Part shown: one piece after another, positions 32,198-43,555 of the stretch
Numbering within the stretch: position 1 is the stretch's first letter
Layout: the number at the start of each line of letters is the position of its first letter
Source: Dreissena polymorpha
Taxonomy: Eukaryota > Mollusca > Bivalvia > Myida > Dreissenidae
Direction: 5' to 3'
Assembly: GCF_020536995.1 (NCBI RefSeq)
Contig: NC_068361.1
Coordinates: forward strand, 110,670,551-110,734,550
Length of the DNA: 64,000 nucleotides
Made by a program: the position numbers and the translations under genes
Notes under the pieces: model-generated
What the model saw: only the letters and a program-made list of their open reading frames with translations
Told to the model about the DNA's origin: nothing
The model's database searches: none

Positions 32198-35100
32198 GTT
32201 GACGAGCACATTTCAATTAAAATAAGTCGCAGATTACATCAAACGATTGCTTTCAATGTATTGAAAATGCTGAATAAAACAAAAGCATTGGCCCGTTTTA
32301 TATTGATGTATATAATAAACAATATATTTCTAACAAAACTAGTAATAATATATAAGTTAATGCATGTACAACCATTGCGTTTACATGTACTTATTTTATG
32401 GATATTTCTACTTAGACTTAACAATCTAATTAATGCATAAATGCACATGTAAAAAGGTGTCTTACTTGCCAGATATCAAACACTCAAATTTGAAACCAAG
32501 CGAGTTGAAATATGAAATATCATAAACGTACACCATCCGTGTTGGCTGAGATGATACATATATGTTCTTTGATATGTTATCGTGGTCTCAATCTCGACTT
32601 AGCATAGGTTTATAACGATGGATGGCTTTATTACCTTCACAATTTCGCTTTCCTTTTGCATATGCGTATAAATGTCATTTCATCGCTGTATTGACCTTTT
32701 ATAAAATGTATAGTTTTATGACCCACTGACTAAGTGAATCAATTGATGTTGAAGATACCACAATCATAATGTGGGGATATGTGTGTAAGGTGATAACGTT
32801 AGTTAAATTGCGACTGTATATTACATTTAAGGCTTAAGGTCAGCTTTTGAGACACCCTTTAATGAAAAACAAAACAATTTATTTGCAGCACGCATAACAA
32901 ATATTGAAAAATATAGAGTAAATGATTTTTTTATAGTAATACATGTATTCTGTGCTAATTGGGACTTAGCCAAAATATTTGAATAAAAAATAATCAATAT
33001 ACAATCGATGTTATATTGTAATGAAAACGTATAAAAATGCTCCTATTAAAGTGTGAACAAGAAGAAGCGGCAATGTTATCAGTTTGCTTGAGGAAGAGTT
33101 TGGAGAAAAAAAGTAGTCAAGATAAATTTCTGAAATAGACCAATCGAGATCAAAAACAGTTTCTCGCGAACCAAGTGTTGCTCCCTCCAACAACTAAGGC
33201 TTCATACGCTGACCTTTGCAAATAAAGTAAGGTGGGATCTATGTCCTTATCAAGTTGTGCCTGTAGATCTACTTGATGTTACTTCAGGCATCCTTGATGA
33301 GCAGTCTTAATAAATGGAGACTCGTTCTTAGTTTGAATCTCTTTATTTTACCAACAAAGATTAGTAGTTCAGTAGATCAGTTTTAACATATTAAATAAAC
33401 CGTGAATGTATAGTACGATATCAATGTATTATAAATGCTTTGTGATTGCCAGTTCATTTGACTCTACAAGCCTCTCTAAATCTTTCTGAAGCCATCAACC
33501 CATGTATAATTCAACGGATTGTCATGAGGTCGCGTTCCAAGGTTTACTTCGTATTAAAATGCTTTGCCAATAGTTTTCTTCACCATGTATTGATACCCTA
33601 GATAGGCCGTGAGTGTCAATGGTTAATGAGTTGTTCCTCTTCCTCCAAATCTTACTGAGGCGCTAGTTCTTACTTTAATAACTCTGGATCGATTTTGTGT
33701 CGACTCTACCTTTTATCCTATCTCTTAACATATTTTTGGTCTTGCTTTTAAACTATCTGATTGGCATCAGTAGAAGCTGAGGATTGTTTGTTTTCCTGAA
33801 ATTGCACAAAAAAATCATTTAGAAAATTCTGCGAAAACAATACACCCATCCTCTGCTAAAACTAGTTTGACGGGAATATTAGTTTTAAAATGAACTGTAA
33901 CAGTGATAAGCAATATCCTGCACATGTCAGTCACTTCTAAACCACAATGGGCCAAAAGGGATTACCATGTAGAAAAATATCGATTATAAAACATACTCGT
34001 ATAAATGTTTTCCTGTAAACAGCAGATGCAATTGTTTGCATATAGTGTTCGATCATTATCAGTTTCCAATAAAAGGGATGCTTGTTATTAATGGGGTTGG
34101 ATCAACTTGATTACTTGCTGAATTTATTAGTATTTTTCTGCATCTTCGGTTCATGTTTTGTAAGAGAAAAATAACGCCTATAATTTGGGTATGTGATAAA
34201 TAAATGTATAATGACATATTGTTCAATCAATCGTGTCTTTTAATTTCCATTTGTTTACCAGCATACGAGCTATGACAGACAAATACAACGTCTTAAATAT
34301 AACATAAATCGTATTAATGATTACTGTATATGAATGATCAAACATAGTTTACTTGCAGTTCAGTCGAGACGAAGGAAAACGTCCTACATGACGACATCTT
34401 TTTTTTAATTATCCAAAATAAAACTAGTTTTGTACAGACGATTTTGCCGCTTCGATAGAAAAACTATCATTATTGTATACTTCTGACATCGGTTTAAGGT
34501 GCTCTAACAATTTCCAAACTATGATATATAGTGACAAAAAGAGAACAAACATTTATTGTTCTAATTGTTCTGTTTACCCCTATCAACAAGTTGTCGAAAC
34601 ATTGTGATGTGCTGCAATTTAATACGAAATTCTATAATACCATTAAAAAAACATCGTGTAGTTAAGAACAACCCACGTCAATACTGAATTTTTTTTCAAC
34701 TCTAAAGTGGGAAACACATATCGTATTACCAGTCACAAATGCAATATGCTCCCAAATATCCTTTGAATGTCTTGAATGGATTTTATTGATAGTTTGTGCA
34801 AGTTGAATATTTTGGCCATGACTGATTTATTCTAGAACTGTAAGAGAAGGACAGAATAGCATATTCAAAAGAAAGGATACTCTGTACTTGGTTTAAGATT
34901 TTATTTGACACATCGTCAGGATCAATAGGATTTTAGTAAATATCGAGCTACCTTTAAAGGGGCCTTTTCGCTGATTTCTGCGGATGAGCGGACAAAGAGC
35001 AATTATGTGTCTGAAATAGCTCTACCTATTTAAGATTAGTCCAGCTAAAATGGATAAGGGATGGGTATGGATGGAGAAAGTTTAGCAAGCTAAACTTTAG

Positions 35101-35744
35101 AACTATCAGCCTTGTCTTCAACTCATCCGATAAATAACTTTATTTTACATACTTACTTTTTTCAATACACGGAATGTTATCAGTATATATTACATAACAA
35201 TTACTGTTAATAAGTATGACATCTTAATTTGTATCAGAACATGTGCTTATTCTTTGATATACCGGTGCATGTTTTTTTCATGGGCATGATTGTATAAATT
35301 GGCGCAAACCGTTATCGTGTAGAATTTTAAATGAACGTATACATCTATAAACATTTAACATTATTATAGGTCACAGAAAAAATCCATCCTGGAATGTATG
35401 AAGGAACTCACATTCAAGTTATAAAATTAAACTTTTCAATAAATTAAATGTATGATAAACCTTTTAACTGCAGTCTTCGGAACTAGTCTTCAAGTCCGTT
35501 CGCGAAGGTTGCTTTTCAAATTCTAGTGATATGACTGTTGTGAGCTTAGCTGTTGTTTAGCTATTCCATATAATTGCACACACTTGATGTTGATTTTATG
35601 GTGTCTGATTAAAAGTCCTAATTTTAAGTCGTTTTTTTTAACCCTTTTGACAGTATTGACCTTTTCGACATTATTTTAAGGGAGACAACTCTGAGTGGAT
35701 TTAGTGAGGTCGGGGGGGTACTCGATAATCTACTGCAGTGCGTC
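32198..35744. other. No supported gene
   Basis: AT-rich sequence with short chance frames. On the minus strand at 33460-33740 there is a faint transposase-like reading, listed under rejected items. Near 34953, TTTAAAGGGGCCTTTTCGC resembles the end of the tRNA-core element, but no body follows. Confidence 0.5.
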
Positions 35745-36962
35745 TGCACACAGGTGGAAGTAACGTACCCTGGATAGTATTGTTTTTTATTTATTTTTTT
35801 AGGAGTCCAATATATTCAAATAAATATATAAAATCATGTTTATTGAGAAAAAAAATTGACAAAGAGCCATGAAAAAAATCCCCACCCTCTGATATTGGAA
35901 TCATAACAAGGTCATTAACTAGAATTTATCATAGACCTGTCTTCGCGGGCCGCAAAAATGTCAAAAGTAGCTTTAATCAAAAGCATCCATTGATCCTCCT
36001 ATGGGCTATTGGACAACCTTTCAAAAAAAGTTCACTTTAAAAAAATCTGTCCAGCCGTTAACTCACAGTCGGTCGAAAACCGAGCAATATTTCGAGTCCG
36101 TTGTCAACCCGAATAAATCTTCTACAGACTTTCAAACAATATTTTTGAGTTTTTGCCCCTTAATCGATAGCTCGCGTCCTATTCCTTTAAAACAACGAGG
36201 CGTGTCAAATAATGCATGCATATGCAACCACTTACCCCTCAAAACTTATTCCAATACAATCAGAATGATAAGTATTTTTCATTTATTTACATTTATTAAA
36301 ACATCGTTGTTGTTGTTGATTGGATATTTATGTGCCTGGCTCTGTCAGTGTAATTCACTGCTAAGCCGGGTTCAAGAGCGATGGCTACTTTCGTTTTCAA
36401 GTAAATCAAAATTAGACTTGAAACAGTTGTTGCAAAGAAAATATAAACTTTTGGAATTAGTTTTTATGGGTAAGTGGTTGCATATGCATGCATTATTTGA
36501 CACGCTTCGTTGTTTCAAAGGAATAGGACGCTAGCTATCGATTAAGGGGTAAAAAACTCAAAAATATTGTTTGAAAGTCTGTAGAAGATTTATTCGGGTT
36601 GACAAACGGACTCGAAATAGTGCTCGGTTTTCGACCGACTGTGAGTTAACGGCTGGACAGATTTTTTTAAAGTGAACTATTTTTGAAAGGTTGTCCAATT
36701 GCCCATAGGAGGATCAAGGGATGCTTTGGATTAAAGCTACTTTTGACATTATTGCGGCCCGCGAAGACAGTTCTATAATAAAGTCTAGTTAATGACCTTG
36801 TTATGATTCCAATATCAGAGGGTGGGGATTTTTTTTCATGGCTCTTTGTCAATTTTTTTCTCATTAAACATGATTTTATATATTTATTTGAATATATTGG
36901 GCTCCTAAAAATATATATATGAAAAATACTATCCTGGATACGTTACTTCCACCTGTGCACAT
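35745..36962. mobile_element. Foldback element with ~490-bp inverted arms
   Basis: Left arm 35749-36237 and right arm 36468-36962 are inverted copies with scattered differences; outer ends are CAGGTGGAAGTAACGTA and TACGTTACTTCCACCTG. The unpaired centre is about 230 bp. A 177-codon open frame on the plus strand (36001-36534) spans left arm, centre and part of the right arm; it matches no family I know, and a frame across inverted copies is likely accidental. No transposase seen. Confidence 0.9.
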
Positions 36963-39900
36963 CCAATGTTGTCATGTAATCATTTAATATAACATGTGAT
37001 GTGTTGTAACTTGACATGACTATTAACACTGCTAAGAAAACATTTACTTTGAATCAAAATTAGTGTCCCTGGTCAAATGTCCATTGGCTTAATATCTATA
37101 TGGGTGAAACTTTCACCTGCATCACAGTCATCCTTAATTGGTTGTGTGTTAAGCTATCCCAATTAACTACCAGTCATGGCAGATTTGTTCAAAAGAAGAC
37201 AAGTATCAATGTTTGAAGAATTGTTATTGCTTTTACAGTCTTGACGCTAACCCCTAGCCCGACAGCCCGGGGCTAGTGATATGTATTAAATTTGGGCTAT
37301 TAAAGTTTCCAGATTCATATAGTCGGGCTAGTGGGTATTTTAATCTGTTCTATTAAAGCATAAAGATTCAGGCTGCAGTTAGTTGTTCAAAAATGCTAAA
37401 GTGAAGACTGCTTGTATATGCTGGTTAGTCTGAGACATTCCAACAAGTAATAACTGTGACAGTTCAAATATTTGCTCATTAAAGTGTGTGTATGTGCAGG
37501 AGCTTGTGTGTGTGTTTGGTACAAGCTCATCTCAAAAACTGATTCACTATTTAGTTTTTAACCTAATAGAAGTAAAACCGGACTGTAAAATGAATACTAT
37601 CATTGTAAAGATTTTGTTGTTGGGATGAAATATTATAAATTGTAATCCCTATGATTAACACAGAAAACATTAACCGAACGCCTATCTGTTGGTGTAGCAG
37701 AGCCAAAAGACCTGGAAGTATAGATGGTTAATGGATGATGTTCCTTATGATAGTACTAGTAGGTACCAGTTGGTTTGTCTTTTTGAATACATCTGATAGT
37801 ATATTTAATTTTTTTCATTAATAAAATGAGTTAAACTAAGTAATCCTGCTCAGTGGTTGAATCTTCAGGAAATGTTAACATAAGCACATAGTTACAATGT
37901 ATTTGATACATGTATGCCGGTGACCCTCAACTGCAATTTTGGTTACAGACAGGGTAGCCTAAAGTGTAATTATTTTTAAGAGATGAACCCGAGTTGAGGC
38001 TTAAACTTACCAACCCATGAATGAGTCAGAGATCAGCACTCTACCGGTTTAACTGGCCGGGGTAAGCTTGGAATCGGGGACTTACTTTTGCTTAATTATG
38101 ATCTTAAATAATATTATAGTTGTCAACAATAGATTTTTATGTATTTTAAAAGCGCAACAAGTTGGGCTTGCAACAGAAGTAATAAAAATATATAGATTAT
38201 TATACAATTTACAAATTTAACCATAAAGTAGTCTTATGTTTACTGAAATGTGCAAATACCAATTGGTTTTTATTTCTAAAAATTTAGAAAAATGAGCTAA
38301 TATAATAAAAAAGTTTATTTTTAATTAGTGGGTGGGTTTAAATTAACTTGCACTCAAACATTATAATAGTCTGGGGTTGTTTTAATTTCTGACATTTCAG
38401 CACACAGTACAGTAACATGAGTAAGGTATATGATCTTGTTATTTTTGTCAGTACCGGTAGTTAATTACGGAGCCGTTAATTACAAAGATACTGAACTATT
38501 AATGAGCAGATGGTCGTTGAACGTTATAATAAAAATAATGATTGTTTTTATTAGTAATAAATCGGCAATTTATCGCTTTTATTCTATTTATAAAGTCCAA
38601 ATATCGGATAAGTAAGGTGTCTGCTGTAGAGCGAATACTGTCAGAACCCCCCCCCCCCCCCCCGAACCCTTGATTTGCGAAAACAAAACCATATTTTTCA
38701 AAACTAAACATATTTTAATCAATAGATGTAAACAAGAGTTTATTTAAATTTATTGACCTTGGATGAAGTGTCCTCAAATGTGTCAATCGCATCTTGTGAG
38801 TGATAGGTGACACGCGTGATTCAATCATCACTGGATAATTCTAGGTAGCAATTAGCTGCTGATAATATTAGCTTGATATACAGCAAAAAACATACCTATG
38901 ATAGTACATTCGTGTATTTCAATACATTTAAATAAACATGTGTTGTAACGTTTAGTTGTGTTTTAATAGACTGAAAGGAGGTATGATTCTTGAATTTTCG
39001 TAAAAATACTCTACATCAATATAATATGTTTGTGAAATTGTAATATCTTCAATACCGTTTACGTAGTTGTTAACAAACAAATGGAAATAATAACTACAAA
39101 TGAAAAAGTATACGTACTGAGGTACCAGTAAGTCTATTGTAAATACTTGTAATTTAAAGAAATTGAAGAGGTGTGATCACAAAGAAGTCACAGGGGGCCA
39201 AAGTACGTTGACTCTGGAAAAGTGACATGCATAACTTAGTGACAAATCTTTAAAAACAGACATAATAATACACACACTAAGTATTGCTAGTGGGACTTTT
39301 TATTTCTTATATTTCTCATATTAAGGATACATATGTTACAGTATTCATTGGGTTGAATTCCTAGATTTTGTTTTCGATCCCTGTGAGCATTGTTATCAAT
39401 CTTTTACATATTCTCAATGACTTACTTTCACAATATTATTATACGGGACACTTGCAATAATCAAACTCTCAGCTATATGACAACCAGGGTCGGTAAACGA
39501 ATGTACTCATAAAAGCTCCAATCATAAAAGAAGAACAAGGCAGAGTTAACAGGTATTTCAGAAAAAAACTCCGCGGAAATCACCGTACAAATCATATGCC
39601 AAAATACCGCAAGTTGTTCCACAATTAATGAAACTAAGGCAATCGAAGGCGCATAACTGCATGTAACAATGTATCATATTTGTCAGTTGCAAACATGCAC
39701 TCATCCTCTTCTGAATGCATATGACAGCAAAACAGGAAACCGTTTCATCTATCACAACCGCATACTTTGCACGCTTATTGTTCATTTTGAATTCGTATCA
39801 ACACCGACATTCGAAAACTTTTATTAGAATTTCTTAACAAATGAATTCGCGTTGGATATGCTATTGCTTTTATATAATGGGTTCAGCGTTGCAAATTGCG

Positions 39901-40297
39901 ATTCAGTACAATCTGGCATCTGCACTTTATCAATAGTGAAAAAAGCGTTACATTAAAAACTTCTTCAATCGTGATTATCGTACAAAGAAATTCTCTGCAT
40001 CGCCCTATATTTTTGCAAAACAAGCATCCATTGATAAATATGTTCACACATGCACGCATGCAATTAATAATGTGACCTGCACGCATGCAATTAATAATGC
40101 GAAACTCATTTAACTTCACTTCAAAGACGAACGTGTCCTGAGACTGAAACAATGAGTGTGTAATGGGAAAATGCCAATAATCATACCATCAGTGTCTTTA
40201 TTTACCATCCTAGATACATCTTGTTTGTGTTCTGTATCAGTGTTGATTCCTAAAATTGAATGTCATAAACGAAGTCAAAAAATAAAATATATGATCG

Positions 40298-40298
<1 letters not shown>
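36963..40298. other. No supported gene
   Basis: AT-rich non-coding sequence. It includes a 17-base C run at 38647-38663 and a small 27-bp direct repeat (GCACGCATGCAATTAATAAT) near 40047-40100. Short open frames have no recognisable similarity. Confidence 0.55.

Positions 40299-40380
<82 letters not shown>
40299..40380. repeat. TA microsatellite (about 41 units)
   Basis: An uninterrupted run of alternating T and A. Length in the assembly may be approximate. Confidence 0.98.
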
Positions 40381-40381
<1 letters not shown>

Positions 40382-40469
40382 CTCTAAGCTCTAAAAGCCC
40401 TTATTGTCACATACACTAATACTCATGTCTAAAATACCCCAATAATACTAGTTTAAGATAAACCCAACT

Positions 40470-40990
40470 TGGACATCAAAACTGAGACCTGAAACGGCTG
40501 CCATCTTGAAAAAAATCGACGCCATCTTCTATCTTCGGGTGGATAAAAGGTTTTATTAAAAACGCACATCAAACTTAGTTTTTATACCAAATTGCATGTT
40601 TCCTTACTGTTTTTCTAAATTATTATGCATACTTATGAAAGCTGCCCAACTTGTTCACATGAACTGAGACCAGAAATGGCGGCCATCTTGTTACTGGACG
40701 CCATCTTGAATTTTTGACTATCTATCAAAAGTGTGTATCAAACTTAGTGTTTATACCAAATGTCATGCTAAATTGAAGATTTGCACAATTTTACGCACAG
40801 TTGCTTAAGATATACCCAACATGGCTGTATAGATTGAATCGGAAATAGCGGCCATCTTGAAAATGGCCGCCATTTTGAATTTTTGTGTGGCTAACGATTT
40901 CTATACATAGTGCATATCAAACTGAGAGTTCATGCAAAATTTCATGCTTGCTCACAGATTTGCAAGATTTTTATGCTAATTCTCCTAGCT
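40470..40990. repeat. Three to four ~180-bp units with GGCGGCCATCTTG
   Basis: Each unit has a GCGGCCATCTTGAAAATGGC-like core, then TATCAAACTTAGTGTTTATA, then a TTTGCACAATTTTACGC-like tail. The core itself is partly palindromic (GGCGGCCATCTTG / CGCCATCTTGAA). Confidence 0.75.
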
Positions 40991-41263
40991 AGAGAGAGAG
41001 GTGAATTTTGTTTCATTTTTGACCACATGCTAACGGATTTCTTTAAAAGTAAGCAGCTAGGAAGGTAGGGATTACGTTCACAACGTCCTTCTTACTAAGG
41101 CTCTCAAAGAACACACGCAATACTGCTTAACTAAATAGGTAAAATATAAAGAATAGGGAAATACTTAAACTCCGCTTTTAACCGACATGTATACAGTACC
41201 TCAGCCGATGGATGAGCCACAGATGTTGCGTTAGTCGATTGAACGGTGTGGTATCAGGGTCAG

Positions 41264-42115
41264 TTCGCGGTCAAAAAAGGATCGACGCGCGAGAATCTAC
41301 CACGAAATATCGCCCCTGAGTAGGAAGCCCAAAAGGCGATGTATCGTGGTTTATATCGAGTTTCGCTTCGTGTATCGCGCAAAACATCTAGTGTCGCTTC
41401 GTTTATCGCGCCAAAAATTTTTTAAGCGCGATACATGAAGCGACACGCGATATTTGTACTGTTCAAATATCGCTGTAATAAAATCGCCTGTCAACTCTCG
41501 CGTTTTCAAAAATCATGGGAGACAAAAAAAGGGGATAATGCAGCAATATTGTTAACAAATTGTTAAACATAACTGTAACACGGTTTAAAGAACGCGAGAG
41601 TCGACAAGCGACAAGCGTGTCGCTTCGTGTATCGCGCTAAATATCGTGTGTCGCTTTGTATGTCGCTCAAAATATCGCGTATCGCTTCGTGTGTCGTGTG
41701 TCGCGGTCTTAAATTAGACCATGATACACGAGATTCGAATAATATGGGCGATATTTAAATAATAAAATATCGTGTATCGCTTCGTGTGTCGCGCAAAATA
41801 TCGTGTGTCGCTTCGTGTTTCGTGTGTCGCCTTTTGAACACGAGACACGATATTTTGCGCGATACTCAAAGCGACACACGATATTATGCGCAATACACGA
41901 AGCGAAGCACAATATTTTGTGCGATACACGAAGCGACACCCGATATTTACCACGATATAACGCCTTTTGGGCTACCTACACAAGGGCGATATTTCATGGT
42001 ACATTCTCGCGCGTCGCTTCGTGTATCGCGCAAATATCGTGTGTCGCTTCGTGTGTCGCACAAAATATCGTGTATCGCTTCGTGTGTTTCGTGTCGCCCT
42101 TGATGAAATAAGGGC
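41264..42115. repeat. Palindromic satellite-like block (TGTGTCGCTTCGTG)
   Basis: About 850 bp is made of TATCGTGTGTCGCTTCGTGT and ATCGCGCAAAATATCG pieces in both orientations. A longer inverted pair at about 41284-41353 and 41957-42025 (sharing AGCCCAAAAGGCG and AATATCGCCC) frames the inner block. GC content stands out from its neighbours. Open frames on both strands inside it are repeat products. Confidence 0.9.
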
Positions 42116-42709
42116 GAGATTAAAGATGGCACTATCCGGACTCCGTAGTACATACATCAACTTTCGATTGCTTTCAAAGCCGTTCGATGCCTGATGCTTT
42201 TTCTTCTTTAATGGTTTGCGAAGATGTGTAAACTTGAAATATTTTTGTGGTAAATACATAATTATCAAGCTCATAATTATCAATAAAATCAAATATTAAC
42301 ACGAATATAATCGTTAAACGAATGTTTTTTTTATATTAATATTCATTAAATTATTTTTCAATGTATTGAATTATTGTGAACATAAACCATGATAATCTCA
42401 ACGTGTTTCTATACGCGATTAAATGGATTATATCACCTTTTGCCAAACATTGGGCGGGGTCTAAACTGTGTTAGTGTGCTTGACGTAACTCGTCAACGAG
42501 TCTATTTGCTGGCGCATGGAGACAACGTCCTGCTCGTGACGTCAATTTGTTATTAACGATGATTAAAACTAACATTGATATTTGATTTCGTAAAAGTATG
42601 TTCAGTTTAAAATATTGATGAGGGCGATTTAGCATTTCAAAACCAGGTATAATGCGCAAATATTTACCGCTTGTAACAACAAAGTGGTAAACGGTGTTCA
42701 ATGCTCAGT

Positions 42710-43184
42710 TACGTTTTATATAGTAGAATAGCAGAGGGGTAAATACGTGATAGTCAAGATGAAGACATCTATACCGAGACAGTTATTTTTGGCCGTTTTA
42801 TACAAGTTATTTCTTCTGTTTATTTTTTAAATGACGCTCACTTTCCAGCAATATCAGTTAAAAGGTGATTAGCGTTTATTTCGTATTTAAATCCGCTTTA
42901 TATCTCGACTTTACTCCCCGCAAATTTTCTTAGTGGAGCCCTAATTAGGTCATCCCGCTAAGAAATTTCGCACCGAGTAAAGTCGAGATATAGAGCGAAT
43001 ATTACTATGGAATAAAAGCCAGTTACTTTTTTCCTAATATGGCTGGAAAGTGAGCGGAATAAAAAAAAAAGTAATAAAGGGTATAAAACGACGACGAAAA
43101 ATACCTGCCTCGGCATGGACGTCGCCTTCTTGTTTGACACGTGATTACCCACTCTGGAATAGGTAAAACCGGTAAATCGATGTA
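42710..43184. mobile_element. Foldback MITE just upstream of the IFI27-like gene
   Basis: The two halves fold on each other: GTAAATACGTGATAGTCAAG-like left with the complement of GTAATCACGTGTCAAACAAG, GCTCACTTTCCAGC with GCTGGAAAGTGAGC, and ATATCTCGACTTTACTC with GAGTAAAGTCGAGATAT. The centre is near 42945. Arms are diverged, so it is old. It ends about 280 bp before the IFI27-like start codon. Confidence 0.85.
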
Positions 43185-43464
43185 CTTGCACATAGCATGA
43201 ATCACAAAGTTTTACCGTTATAACTGAAAGTTTTCGACCACGTATAAAAAATATTTAAATAAAAAAGGAAAACAAAACTGTGTGTCCGAGTTAAAGAAAT
43301 TTATTTTAGCAAAAAGGAATATTTTGAAAATTAAGAGTGTCCGAAAACTTAGAGTAATAAAGGTAGTTCCCTTACGCTTAAAACTGATTTGCGAGTTTCG
43401 AAAGAGTCGAGTTTCGACAGTCTTGAAACTATATTCGATTCGTGCAACAAATGTAGAGTCCGCC

Positions 43465-43555
43465 ATGTTTGTTTCAGTCTATTCGAGGATGACGTTTTCT
43501 AAGAAGCTGATCGGTGTTTGCCTTCTCCTGTGTGTGTTTCCGAAAGGAGCGGGAG
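43465..43555 (+). CDS. IFI27-like exon 1: signal peptide
   Basis: Thirty codons plus one base, with hydrophobic core LIGVCLLLCVF after a basic SKK. The donor GGGAG|GTAAG is strong. Confidence 0.85.

Noticed and set aside
32156-32440. 94-codon frame next to the 69-bp hairpin
   Set aside because: Starts inside the hairpin, composition is that of AT-rich random sequence, and no family is recognisable.
33460-33740. Faint pogo/Tigger-like transposase reading on the minus strand (RIKGRVDTKSIQS, YMVKKTIGKAF)
   Set aside because: Only short stretches in different frames look alike and no catalytic residues are visible; too weak to call.
41709-42292. Cysteine- and arginine-rich frames (RFVYRTKYRVSLRV type) on both strands
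   Set aside because: They come from the palindromic TGTGTCGCTTCG block and appear in several frames at once.
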